DNA of 13,227 nucleotides from Actinomycetota bacterium (GTDB lineage Bacteria; Actinomycetota; Actinomycetes; Nanopelagicales; Nanopelagicaceae), in contig WLRE01000028.1 of the NCBI GenBank assembly GCA_009698045.1, positions 1 through 13,227 of the forward strand. Reading direction: 5' to 3'. This document shows, one piece after another, positions 1-7,445 of this stretch; the first letter of the stretch is position 1, and every line of letters begins with the position of its first letter. The position numbers and the translations under genes are program-made. The notes below the pieces were generated by a model, which saw nothing but the letters and a program-made list of their open reading frames with translations, searched no databases and had not been told where the DNA came from.

Positions 1-1253
1 AAGCAATTACTGCTGCTGGTGGGTTAGCTGATGTCGCAGCAATCTCTATCGGGGGACAACAACATGGAATGGTTCTTCTCGATACCGCAGGAGAAGTAAT
101 TCGTCCCGCACTTCTATGGAATGACACTCGATCTGCAGCACAAGCAGATGCGCTCAACTCTGAACTGGGCGGAAGCCCCGAGATGGCGGCTGCAGTGGGA
201 TCCGCGCTCGTAGCCTCGTTCACTGCATCTAAAGTTCGATGGGTTGCAGATAATGAAAGTGCTAACGCGGCGAGAATTGCAGCAATTGCGCTACCTCACG
301 ACTGGCTTTCCTGGAAACTAATCGGAACTGGAAAGTTAGCGGACTTATTTACAGATCGAGGAGATGCATCCGGAACCGGATACTTCGATCCCAACACGTC
401 GAGCTATCGTCGAGATGTATTAGCACTTGCGCTTAAATCCGATCGCGAAATTATCTTGCCGCAAATAATTGAACCAAATGCATTCGCAGGTCAGACCAGT
501 ACTGGAATTCCTATTGCTGCTGGAACCGGTGACAATGCAGCTGCCGCACTTGGAGTCGGTGCGCAACCGGGTGATGTCGTAGTTTCACTCGGAACAAGTG
601 GCACCGCATTTGCAGTTTCATCCACTCCAACAACAGATGGCAGTGGTGAGGTTGCAGGATTTGCTGATGCAACCGGCAGATTCCTGCCGTTGGTCTGCAC
701 CCTTAATGCAGCACGAATTCTTGATGCTGCTGCAAAAATTCTTGGAGTCGATCACACTGAACTCGGGCGCTTGGCATTAACCGCACCAGCTGGGGCAGAG
801 GGATTAACCCTTCTCCCCTACTTTGAAGGAGAGCGCACACCCAACCGCCCCGATGCAACTGGTGTTCTTGCAGGAATGACCAATGAGAATTCAACTCGCG
901 AAAATATCGCTCGTGCGATGATTGAGGGAATGCTCTGCGGTCTGGCCGATGCCGTGAATTCTTTAGAGAAATTGGGAGTAGAAGTAAAGCGAGTTCTGCT
1001 CGTCGGTGGCGCTGCAAAAAATCCTGCAGTTGCTCCGATTGCTTCCGCACTATTTGGTCGCGAAGTCTTAGTGCCACCACCAGGTGAATACGTTGCAGAT
1101 GGTGCCGCAAAGCAAGCTGCCTGGGCCCTTCTTGGTGGAGCAAATCCACCTGTATGGAATCTGGGCCAGGTCGAGAGTTTTTCTAGCACTCCAACTCCGC
1201 ACGTACTTTCGCAATACCGCACGTTGCGCGATGCGACTCAAGGTTGGAAATAG
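1..1253 (+). CDS. xylB: D-xylulokinase (FGGY family), 5'-truncated by window edge
   Basis: Phosphorylates D-xylulose to D-xylulose-5-phosphate in the cytoplasm, feeding xylose into the pentose phosphate pathway. The reading frame is open from base 3 through the left edge, so the start lies outside; 416 residues are visible and roughly 50-60 N-terminal residues are missing compared with the usual 450-500. Visible in order: the substrate-side motif GGQQHG (about residues 17-22), LWNDTRS, LPHDWL followed by TDRGDASGTGY, the AGTGDNAAAA segment whose Asp (about visible residue 177) matches the catalytic base of FGGY kinases, the phosphate-binding VSLGTSGT, and a C-terminal ATPase-core LLVGGAAKNP. 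The combination of GGQQHG and RGDASGTGY is typical of actinobacterial xylulokinases rather than glycerol or gluconate kinases. The next gene starts 2 bp after the stop, so they are probably co-transcribed. An internal ATG at 69 is not the true start, because the conserved GGQQHG lies before it. Confidence 0.93.
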   Translation, partial: AITAAGGLADVAAISIGGQQHGMVLLDTAGEVIRPALLWNDTRSAAQADALNSELGGSPEMAAAVGSALVASFTASKVRWVADNESANAARIAAIALPHDWLSWKLIGTGKLADLFTDRGDASGTGYFDPNTSSYRRDVLALALKSDREIILPQIIEPNAFAGQTSTGIPIAAGTGDNAAAALGVGAQPGDVVVSLGTSGTAFAVSSTPTTDGSGEVAGFADATGRFLPLVCTLNAARILDAAAKILGVDHTELGRLALTAPAGAEGLTLLPYFEGERTPNRPDATGVLAGMTNENSTRENIARAMIEGMLCGLADAVNSLEKLGVEVKRVLLVGGAAKNPAVAPIASALFGREVLVPPPGEYVADGAAKQAAWALLGGANPPVWNLGQVESFSSTPTPHVLSQYRTLRDATQGWK

Positions 1254-1255
1254 AT

Positions 1256-2194
1256 ATGACGCTCAAGCCAGAGATTGCCCAATACCTCGCAGATAGCGCT
1301 GCGAAAGGTTTGCCGGCGCCATGGCAAGGCACTTCTCGTGAAGCGCGATTCAACGTTAAAGATCGGCCACTTCTCACCGGCACACCAGAGAAGATTTATT
1401 CGGTCGAACATAGATTTATTCCTGGGATCACTGCGGATCTGCCTATTCGTATATATCGCCCCATGAAAAATACGCCCTTGCCTGCGCTGGTCTATTTTCA
1501 CGGTGGCGGCTGGGTTCTCAATACGCTTGATATGTGCGAGCAACCGCTGCGCTCTCTAGCAAATAAGGGTCAATTCATAATCATTTCCGTGGCTTATCAG
1601 AAAGCTCCGGAGCATCCATTTCCAATTCCTTTTGATGATTGCTACGAGACTCTGATGTGGGTCAAATCAAATGCCGCCACGCTAGGAATTGATCCAGAAG
1701 CAATCGGTGTTGGAGGCGAGAGTTCTGGTGCAAATCTGGCTGCAGGAGTTGCCATGAAGGCCAGAGACAGCGGAGATATCGACCTAAAATTTCAAGCGCT
1801 TATATATCCAGCGGTTGATGAATCATGTTCGAGTGATTCCTTTATATCTTTTGCTGATGGATATGGATTAACCCGCAAGAGTATGCAGTGGTTTTGGGCT
1901 CAGTATTTGCAGAAGAGTTCGGATCGCAAGAATCCTTATGCGGTTCCTATCGTTGCGAAATCGCTAACAGGGGTAGCGCCCGCCATTGTGATCACTGCAG
2001 AATATGACGTTCTCCTTGATGATGGTTATGCCTACGCTGAAAAACTTCGTAAAGATGGCGTGAAAACTCTATATCGTGAATATGAAGGTCAAATTCATGG
2101 CTGCTTTAGTTTGGCTGCTATTACACCTGATTCAGAGAAGATTCAGCAGTATCTAGCTGATGAAATTAACTCTCTTCTTGCTCCACACTCTTAA
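1256..2194 (+). CDS. alpha/beta-hydrolase, HSL-like (family IV) esterase/lipase
   Basis: Serine hydrolase of the hormone-sensitive-lipase-like family, expected to cleave short-chain carboxylic esters; the substrate is not readable from sequence. With the ATG at 1256 it has 312 residues, normal for the family. The oxyanion-hole motif HGGGW is at residues 82-86 and the nucleophile elbow GESSG at about 154-158 (Ser156; Glu replaces the usual Asp of GDSAG, a known variant). The acid is in AEYDVL (Asp251) and the catalytic His in IHGCF (His281), so the triad is complete. There is no signal peptide, so it is cytoplasmic. A TTG at 1244 would add four residues and overlap xylB; the ATG 2 bp after the xylB stop is preferred, with a weak GGAAA 6-7 nt upstream. 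Lying directly behind xylB it may remove acyl groups from imported pentoses or glycosides, but this is only inference from position. Confidence 0.88.
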   Translation: MTLKPEIAQYLADSAAKGLPAPWQGTSREARFNVKDRPLLTGTPEKIYSVEHRFIPGITADLPIRIYRPMKNTPLPALVYFHGGGWVLNTLDMCEQPLRSLANKGQFIIISVAYQKAPEHPFPIPFDDCYETLMWVKSNAATLGIDPEAIGVGGESSGANLAAGVAMKARDSGDIDLKFQALIYPAVDESCSSDSFISFADGYGLTRKSMQWFWAQYLQKSSDRKNPYAVPIVAKSLTGVAPAIVITAEYDVLLDDGYAYAEKLRKDGVKTLYREYEGQIHGCFSLAAITPDSEKIQQYLADEINSLLAPHS

Positions 2195-2206
2195 ATTCAG
2201 ATTGAA

Positions 2207-2235
2207 TTGCCCAAAAAGATTAGAGAAGGTAGCGT
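2207..2235 (+). promoter_or_regulatory. Possible promoter of the DMT transporter gene
   Basis: TTGCCC (2207-2212), a 17-bp spacer, then TAGCGT (2230-2235), which keeps the T-A-N-N-N-T pattern of an actinobacterial -10 box. Transcription would start near 2242, 2 bp before the ATG at 2244. A competing reading is that the stretch AGAAGG (2224-2229) acts as a distant ribosome-binding site on a transcript running through from the esterase gene. The match is weak. Confidence 0.3.
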
Positions 2236-2243
2236 AACCACTT

Positions 2244-3116
2244 ATGTCACGTAAAAACTGGGGATTATTCCTGCTCACGGGTTTCTTATGGGGCATTCCA
2301 TACCTGCTCATGAAAGTCGCGGTCGAAGACCTCTCTCCCGTTGTTATCGTATTTGGTCGAGTTCTTATCGGCTCCTTAATTTTGATTCCGCTGGCTATGC
2401 GCAAGAAAACGCTTCGCAGTGGCTTTAAGAACTGGAAGTATGTACTTCCTTACGCCATTGCCGAAATGATTATTCCTTGGATCCTTATTACAAGTGCAGA
2501 GAAGCACATTACTTCTGGACTTGCGGGTCTATTGATTGCCACAGTGCCAATCTGGTCCACCATTCAAGCCTCTTATCATGGCGATAAATCTGTCTGGCAT
2601 CGCAAGCGACTATTTGGCCTCACTCTTGGTTTCATTGGAATTGTGTTTGTTGTTGGCATCGAAAGTATCTCCGGCAAACAGAACCCCATTGCTATCGGCG
2701 CGATGATTGTGGCTGCCATCGGATATTCATGGGCCACGATTATGGTTAATCGCAATATTCCTCACGTGGATGGCATCGCCATAAATGGAATTGCTATGGG
2801 AATAACTGCAATCTTCTACCTGCCTCTAGCTCTAATCAATCTTCCTGCGCAGATGCCACGAGCAACAGTCACCTGGTCGGTTATTGTCTTGGGCCTATTC
2901 CCCACCGCCCTCGCCTTCATCTTCTTCTTCCAATTGATGCCCGAAATTGGGCCAGCTCGCGCTTCGCTCGTGACTTATCTCAATACGGCATTTGCGGTCG
3001 TTCTTGGAATTGTTTTGTTGGGTGAACCATTCACATTGGGAATTAAAGTTGGGCTGCCACTTGTTCTCATTGGGTCTTACTTTGCTAGCCGAAAGAACTC
3101 AGCTGCCGAACTCTAG
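2244..3116 (+). CDS. EamA/DMT-superfamily transporter (ten-helix permease)
   Basis: Integral membrane protein of 290 residues, the usual length for a two-repeat EamA (drug/metabolite transporter) permease with ten predicted helices. It opens with WGLFLLTGFLWGIPYLLMK (about 6-24), the typical first helix with the xWGxxY/F pattern. Hydrophobic segments then recur through both halves, and it ends with the family signature LGEPFTLGI (about 259-267), a last helix GLPLVLIGSYFA and a short basic tail (SRKNS). Members export amino acids, metabolites or nucleotides, or import carbon compounds; the substrate cannot be told from sequence. It is separated from the esterase by 49 bp and converges on era with 2 bp between the stops, so it is the last gene of the rightward run. 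It may belong to the xylB-esterase transcript or have its own promoter. Confidence 0.88.
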   Translation: MSRKNWGLFLLTGFLWGIPYLLMKVAVEDLSPVVIVFGRVLIGSLILIPLAMRKKTLRSGFKNWKYVLPYAIAEMIIPWILITSAEKHITSGLAGLLIATVPIWSTIQASYHGDKSVWHRKRLFGLTLGFIGIVFVVGIESISGKQNPIAIGAMIVAAIGYSWATIMVNRNIPHVDGIAINGIAMGITAIFYLPLALINLPAQMPRATVTWSVIVLGLFPTALAFIFFFQLMPEIGPARASLVTYLNTAFAVVLGIVLLGEPFTLGIKVGLPLVLIGSYFASRKNSAAEL

Positions 3117-3140
3117 GATTATTCTGTAAATCCTAATTTT
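3114..3140 (+). terminator. Hairpin at the DMT-transporter/era convergent junction, possible terminator
   Basis: A perfect 7-bp inverted repeat, TAGGATT (3114-3120) and AATCCTA (3129-3135), with an 8-nt loop, followed on the + strand by ATTTT (3136-3140). The left arm contains the transporter stop codon and the right arm lies in the last codons of era. The T run after the hairpin exists only for + strand transcripts, so it would mainly terminate the rightward transcript. The stem is AT-rich and the T run short, so termination may be weak. Confidence 0.4.
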
Positions 3141-4030
3141 GCAAGCGCTTTTGGATCGCGCTGCCATTCTTTCGAGACTTTAACGTGCAATCCCAGATAG
3201 ATCTTTCCACCCAAGAACGTTTCGATGGATGCTCGAGCGCCCATTCCTATCGCTTTCAAGCGGGAACCTTGTGGTCCGATAATGATGGATTTCTGACTAT
3301 CTCGTTCAACGTGCAAGGTGGCATGTATATCCCAGAACTCTTTACCTTCGCGCTTAGACATTTCATCGATAGTAATCGTGACCGAGTGCGGGAGTTCTTC
3401 ATACAGGTTCTCAATGGCAACTTCACGGATGAGTTCAGTAATGGTTAATTCACTCGCCTGATCAGTAGTTATATTTTCTGGATAGAGCGAAGGTGAAAGA
3501 GGCAACGCCTTCGCAAGAAGTTCAAGTAGAAGATCAGTCTGTTCTTGCAACTTCGCTGAAAGTGGAACGATTTCTGAGACTTGAAGCTCTAATTTCTTGG
3601 CAAATTCATTTACTGCATGAAGGTGGGCCATTAGCTCTTCCGGCTTTACGCGATCGGTCTTTGTTACAGCTATAAAGACTTGACGCTTATTTTTGAGTTC
3701 GCGAGCAATGTATTCATCACCCGCACCGATAGCTTCATCAGCAGGCAAGCAGAGAAGTGCAGCATCGACAGATTCAAGGTTCTCGCTGACCATCGCGTTG
3801 AGTCTGGTGCCGAGTAAAGTTTTTGGCTTATGGAGACCAGGAGTATCAACCACAATCATCTGAAAATCTGGTCGCGTAATAATTCCGCGGATGGGATTTC
3901 GAGTCGTGTTGGGATGGTGGGATGTAATAACAATCTTTCGCCCAACGAGTGCATTCACCAGTGTGGATTTGCCAGTGTTGGGTCTACCAACGATGGCAAC
4001 AAATCCTGCGCGGTGTTCAGATGAACTCAT
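3119..4030 (-). CDS. era: GTPase Era (16S rRNA maturation / 30S assembly)
   Basis: Essential small GTPase that binds the 3' end of 16S rRNA and helps mature the 30S subunit. At 303 residues it has normal length. GTPase motifs in order: G1 GRPNTGKST (15-23), G2 region with NTTRNP (about 41-46), G3 DTPG (62-65), G4 TKTD (123-126; Thr for the usual Asn is common in Era) and G5 SAK (158-160). The C-terminal KH RNA-binding domain follows, with its GxxG-type loop in IIGPQGSRLK (250-259) and the conserved GARASIE and GKIYLGLHVKV stretches. The ATG at 4030 lies 12 bp after the dprA stop, with only a weak purine-rich GAGAG overlapping that stop, so translation may depend on the upstream gene. It is the last gene of the leftward operon. 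In many actinobacteria era follows ybeY and a CBS-domain gene, so its place behind dprA is a different arrangement. Confidence 0.97.
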   Translation of the reverse strand: MSSSEHRAGFVAIVGRPNTGKSTLVNALVGRKIVITSHHPNTTRNPIRGIITRPDFQMIVVDTPGLHKPKTLLGTRLNAMVSENLESVDAALLCLPADEAIGAGDEYIARELKNKRQVFIAVTKTDRVKPEELMAHLHAVNEFAKKLELQVSEIVPLSAKLQEQTDLLLELLAKALPLSPSLYPENITTDQASELTITELIREVAIENLYEELPHSVTITIDEMSKREGKEFWDIHATLHVERDSQKSIIIGPQGSRLKAIGMGARASIETFLGGKIYLGLHVKVSKEWQRDPKALAKLGFTE

Positions 4031-4042
4031 GGCTTAATTCTC

Positions 4043-4921
4043 TCACCCATTGCCGAGCGGCATCACCAATTCCATAACATCACCAATGCTCGACACGAGT
4101 TCAGCGCATCGATCAGTTATCAAGCGGTGTGAGCCCTCGCTCGTTGGCGAGTTAATAGGACCAGGAACAGCCATGACTGGGCGAAAAATTTCGGATGCTT
4201 CTCGAGCAGTGCGAATGGAGCCACTGCGAAATGCCGCTTCCACCACAATCGTTCCACGCGACAGCGCGGCAATTAATCGGTTGCGAATAAGAAATCGAGC
4301 AGGCAGCGCTGATACTTGTGGCATCACTTCTGAAATCAATAAACCGGTCTCGGCAATCTCAACAAAAAGCTTCTCGTGGCCAGCCGGATAATTGCGACTA
4401 ATTCCGCCGGCAAGCACAGCAACTGTCATTCCTTCAGCGGCAAGAGCGCCACGGTGTGCACAAGCATCGATTCCATAAGCGCCACCACTGATAACCGCGA
4501 AATTTCGATCGCATGCCGATGCTGCGAAATCTGCTGCAACTCTAGAACCGTAGGGAGTGGGATTGCGGGTTCCCACTATTGAAATGGAGTGAGCAATATC
4601 GAATAACAACTCTCGCTCCCCTTTGAGAATCAGCGCGATAGGAGTTGCTTTCAAATCATCCAATTGTGCGGGCCAATCCTCATCTTCAGGTGTGAGAAAG
4701 AAGGAGCCGCTCTTTGCAATTTCTTCTAGGACCGCTTGCCCATCCTGACCTCGTGCTCGATCTGCGATTTTGCCTGCCGAATGTTTATCTTCTGCATATC
4801 CACCACCTATCAATTTCTCATGAACAGATTCTGGGCCATATGCAGCAATTTCATCACTCCAGAACATTGAACCTCCTTCAATGCAGGAGAAGAGAACAGC
4901 TCTCGCGGTCAGCGCGCTCAT
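4043..4921 (-). CDS. dprA: DNA-processing protein DprA, short form
   Basis: Binds single-stranded DNA entering during natural transformation and loads RecA. The Rossmann-like DNA_processg_A domain is complete: SIVGTRNPTPYG (about 113-124), SGGAYGIDACAHRGAL (about 144-159), NYPAGHEKLF, the strongly conserved RFLIRNRLIAALS followed by VVEA and SGSIRTA, and VPGPINSPTSEGSHRLI near the C-terminus. It is 292 residues and stops about 30 residues after the Rossmann domain, so the winged-helix (DML1) domain of longer DprA proteins is absent, as in various short forms. The ATG at 4921 overlaps the yifB stop as ATGA, with GGAG 8 nt upstream. An in-frame ATG at 5014 inside yifB lacks family-like sequence and was not used. 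The 4-nt overlap implies translational coupling with yifB. Confidence 0.93.
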   Translation of the reverse strand: MSALTARAVLFSCIEGGSMFWSDEIAAYGPESVHEKLIGGGYAEDKHSAGKIADRARGQDGQAVLEEIAKSGSFFLTPEDEDWPAQLDDLKATPIALILKGERELLFDIAHSISIVGTRNPTPYGSRVAADFAASACDRNFAVISGGAYGIDACAHRGALAAEGMTVAVLAGGISRNYPAGHEKLFVEIAETGLLISEVMPQVSALPARFLIRNRLIAALSRGTIVVEAAFRSGSIRTAREASEIFRPVMAVPGPINSPTSEGSHRLITDRCAELVSSIGDVMELVMPLGNG

Positions 4922-6438
4922 CCCGAGTTCTCCATTCCTGATCTCATTGCTAAAGCTTCTTGGACATCGACCGAGGTAGGAGTGGAATGACCGGATAGAT
5001 CCGCAATACTCCAAGCGACCCGCAATACTTTATGAAAACCTCGCGCACTCAAACGCTCGAGATCTAGCTCTTGATGCAAGATGTTCATCGCAGAGCGCTC
5101 TGCTGCATATTTTTTTCTTAAGAGACTAGGAGGTATCTCCGAATTTAATTGCCACTCTTCGTCAGCGAATCTCTCGGCGGCAATATTCCTTGCATTGATA
5201 ACTCTCGTTCGCACCTCTGCACTGGACTCTTGCGGTGCCATCGAAGCCATTTCCACGCGAGAAGGTGCGTCTACAAAGACTCTAATATCGATACGATCGA
5301 GAAGCGGACCTGAAAGCTTCTGCATATACCTACGTATTTGAAGCGAAGAGCAGGTACACGTACGCCCTCGTCCGCTGAACTTTCCACAAGGACAGGGATT
5401 AGCAGCGAGAACGAGCATAAATCGAGCCGGGAAAGTCAACGTTGCAAGCGAACGAGAGATGGTCACAGAACCAGATTCCAACGGTTGCCGCAAAGAATCG
5501 AGAACTCCATTTCCACATTCCGGTGCCTCATCAATAAAGAGCACGCCCCTATTAGCAAGTGAACATGCACCTGGTCGAATCTGGTGCGTTCCCCCACCCA
5601 CCATTGCTACTGCAGTTGTTGAGTGATGTGGAGAGACAAATGGTGGAGTGCGTGTGATTTCTCTGGAGGGAGTCCAGTTGCCTGCGATGGAGTTAATCGC
5701 TGCGACTTCTAGCGACTGTTCTTGATTGAGTAAGGGAAGTATTGACGGAATGCGTTCGGCCAGCATTGTCTTGCCTGTTCCTGGTGGGCCAATCAAGAGC
5801 AAGTGATGGCCACCGATAGCAGATATTTCTAAGGATCTACGAGCAGACTTCTGACCTGCAACATCTGAGAGATCTAACATCGGTTGCTGTGAAGATAAGG
5901 GCATTAACGCCCGTTCAGGAATTTCGCTGGTAGCGAGATAGTGAATGACAGTTCGGAGAGTATCTACGGGAACTATTACTAAGCCTTCAACCGCTACAGC
6001 TTCTTGATAATTTTGTTCGGGAATAATTGCATATTTAATTCCTGCTTTTTTCGCTGATAAAAGTGCGGGCAATACTCCCCTCACACTTCGAACCTGTCCA
6101 TCAAGTCCTAGCTCACCAATGAGTATGTGATCTCTGCGATCTTCCTGAGCAATCACACCCTGAGACATGAGCAAACCCACTGCGATGGGTAAGTCATAAC
6201 TCGATCCGCTCTTAGGTAACCATGCTGGCGACATGGAAACGGTTACCTTCCGATTAGGCCACGGCGCACCAGTATTTACAAGAGCCGATCGCACGCGCTC
6301 TCGAGATTCGGCAAGTGCTGCATCTGGTAATCCGAGTAGAACATAAGAGGGAAGTCCATCGGAGATATCTACTTCTACCTCAATGGGATGGCCGGTCAGC
6401 CCCATAAGCGCGACGGTATATGTGCGAGAGAGAGTCAT
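4918..6438 (-). CDS. yifB: ComM/YifB AAA+ ATPase (Mg-chelatase-like)
   Basis: Member of the ComM family, hexameric AAA+ branch-migration helicases that help integrate transformed DNA; in non-competent bacteria the role is less clear. At 506 residues it is full length. An N-terminal ChlI/Lon-like domain spans about 1-180, with LGLPDAALAESRERVRSAL (about 35-53), YDLPIAVGLL and IGELGLDGQVRSVRGVLPA. Then come Walker A GPPGTGKT (217-224), Walker B VLFIDE (299-304), and the signature ANPCPCG (346-352) followed by CTC (361-363), the family's cysteine cluster. SGPLLDRIDI (376-385) follows, and the C-terminal Mg_chelatase_C domain has LSARGFHKVLRVAWSIADL. The ATG at 6438 overlaps the yraN stop by one base (TAATG), with AGAAGGA about 8 nt upstream. 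It sits between yraN and dprA, the standard order in actinobacteria. Confidence 0.96.
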   Translation of the reverse strand: MTLSRTYTVALMGLTGHPIEVEVDISDGLPSYVLLGLPDAALAESRERVRSALVNTGAPWPNRKVTVSMSPAWLPKSGSSYDLPIAVGLLMSQGVIAQEDRRDHILIGELGLDGQVRSVRGVLPALLSAKKAGIKYAIIPEQNYQEAVAVEGLVIVPVDTLRTVIHYLATSEIPERALMPLSSQQPMLDLSDVAGQKSARRSLEISAIGGHHLLLIGPPGTGKTMLAERIPSILPLLNQEQSLEVAAINSIAGNWTPSREITRTPPFVSPHHSTTAVAMVGGGTHQIRPGACSLANRGVLFIDEAPECGNGVLDSLRQPLESGSVTISRSLATLTFPARFMLVLAANPCPCGKFSGRGRTCTCSSLQIRRYMQKLSGPLLDRIDIRVFVDAPSRVEMASMAPQESSAEVRTRVINARNIAAERFADEEWQLNSEIPPSLLRKKYAAERSAMNILHQELDLERLSARGFHKVLRVAWSIADLSGHSTPTSVDVQEALAMRSGMENSG

Positions 6439-6800
6439 TAAGCAATTCCTTCTCGATAATCAATCGTGAAATTCTCATCGCCAAGGACCGCAGCGGCATC
6501 AATTCGAAATGGAGCGCTCCAAAGGTCGTTGAGGATCAACCATGCAAGAGCCAGCCGTCGCATGCGATGCGCCTTAATCGATGTGATTGCTTCGAGGGGA
6601 TGCCCAAATGCTTCTGTTCGCCTCGACTTCACTTCCGTGAAAATTATTCGTCCATCAGGATGACGAAATATCAGATCTATCTCTCCGGCATGAATGCGCC
6701 AATTCTTAGCGATAAATTCATATCCGAGATCTTTAAGATATTGAGCTACTCGCGCCTCACCTTGTGCACCAAATTCAATGTTTCTCGATTTCTTTAACAT
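6438..6800 (-). CDS. yraN: UPF0102 protein YraN (restriction-endonuclease-fold nuclease-like)
   Basis: A 120-residue protein with the UPF0102 pattern: GAQGEARVAQYLKDLGYEFIA (Glu15 in the first helix), then HAGEIDLI (38-44) and IFTEVKSR (53-60). These give the E...E-x-D...E-V-K arrangement of PD-(D/E)XK-type nucleases (Glu15, Glu40/Asp42, Glu56, Lys58), so the catalytic residues are present, although a cellular role is not firmly established for the family. It ends with FRIDAAAVLG, a conserved last strand. The ATG at 6800 has no clear Shine-Dalgarno, and the gap to rnhB is 28 bp. No better in-frame start was found between the rnhB stop and this ATG. The neighbour yifB starts on its last base. 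In many actinobacteria a DUF2469 gene lies between rnhB and yraN; it is absent here. Confidence 0.92.
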   Translation of the reverse strand: MLKKSRNIEFGAQGEARVAQYLKDLGYEFIAKNWRIHAGEIDLIFRHPDGRIIFTEVKSRRTEAFGHPLEAITSIKAHRMRRLALAWLILNDLWSAPFRIDAAAVLGDENFTIDYREGIA

Positions 6801-6828
6801 AGGTAGGCGAAGATACGCCCGTATATAT

Positions 6829-7440
6829 CTACTCCCTCTTTAAGAACTCCGCGATATTGGAAAACGAGCGTCTGTGGAAATCCTTCACACCATGTGCAGC
6901 GATAGCAGCTGTATGTCCTGCACTTATATATCCCTTATGTTGGGCTAATCCATACTCTGGATACTGCGCATCGAGTTCAATCATCTTCCGATCTCGATAG
7001 ACCTTGGCAAGAATCGATGCAGCGCTAATACACATTGCGACTTTGTCACCCTTCCACACGGCAAGGTTTGGCACAGAAAGTCCAGGGATGGCGTATCCAT
7101 CGGTAAGTACATACTCGGGTGCGATTGTGAGAGCGCTAACTGCCCGACGCATACCTTCGATGTTGGACTTATGGAGACCAAAAGAGTCAATCTCGCCTAC
7201 GGAAATTTCAATAATGGAGTAAGCAAGAGCCTCTTGAATAATGAGGTCATACAAACTTTCGCGCACTTTTTCGGAGAGTTCTTTCGAATCTCTGACTTTG
7301 GAGAGCGCTGGGCTTTTGAAATCTTTAAGTATTACTGACGCAACAACAAGTGGGCCAGCGCATGGTCCACGACCGGCCTCGTCGACGCCTGCAACTTTGG
7401 TGATACCTGCTGCAGTAAGAGTCTCTTCAATGAAGGCCAT
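6829..7440 (-). CDS. rnhB: Ribonuclease HII
   Basis: Endonuclease that cuts the RNA strand of RNA/DNA hybrids and incises at single ribonucleotides in DNA. The protein has 203 residues, a standard bacterial RNase HII length. The signature GVDEAGRGPCAGPLV (18-32) carries the first two catalytic acids, Asp20 and Glu21. DSKELSEKVRE (51-61) is the next conserved block. Asp114 in LTDGYAIPG and Asp132 in WKGDKV complete the four-acid active site, and ISAASILAKVYRDR (138-151) follows as in family members. The last block, PEYGLAQHKGYISAGH, is also typical. The ATG at 7440 lies 5 bp after the lepB stop and lacks a clear Shine-Dalgarno, suggesting that ribosomes finishing lepB re-initiate here. Confidence 0.97.
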   Translation of the reverse strand: MAFIEETLTAAGITKVAGVDEAGRGPCAGPLVVASVILKDFKSPALSKVRDSKELSEKVRESLYDLIIQEALAYSIIEISVGEIDSFGLHKSNIEGMRRAVSALTIAPEYVLTDGYAIPGLSVPNLAVWKGDKVAMCISAASILAKVYRDRKMIELDAQYPEYGLAQHKGYISAGHTAAIAAHGVKDFHRRSFSNIAEFLKRE

Positions 7441-7445
7441 AGCGA

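Noticed and set aside
703..1149. A - strand open frame of 148 codons inside xylB
   Set aside because: It lies wholly opposite the conserved xylulokinase frame, whose motifs are continuous, and resembles no protein family I recognise.
4922..5014. Longer DprA starting at an ATG inside yifB
   Set aside because: The extra 31 residues look like an out-of-frame reading of yifB. The ATGA overlap with GGAG 8 nt upstream is a better start.
6802..6822. GGCG/CGCC hairpin in the rnhB-yraN spacer
   Set aside because: The stem is only 4 bp with no T run, so I do not call it a terminator or regulatory site.
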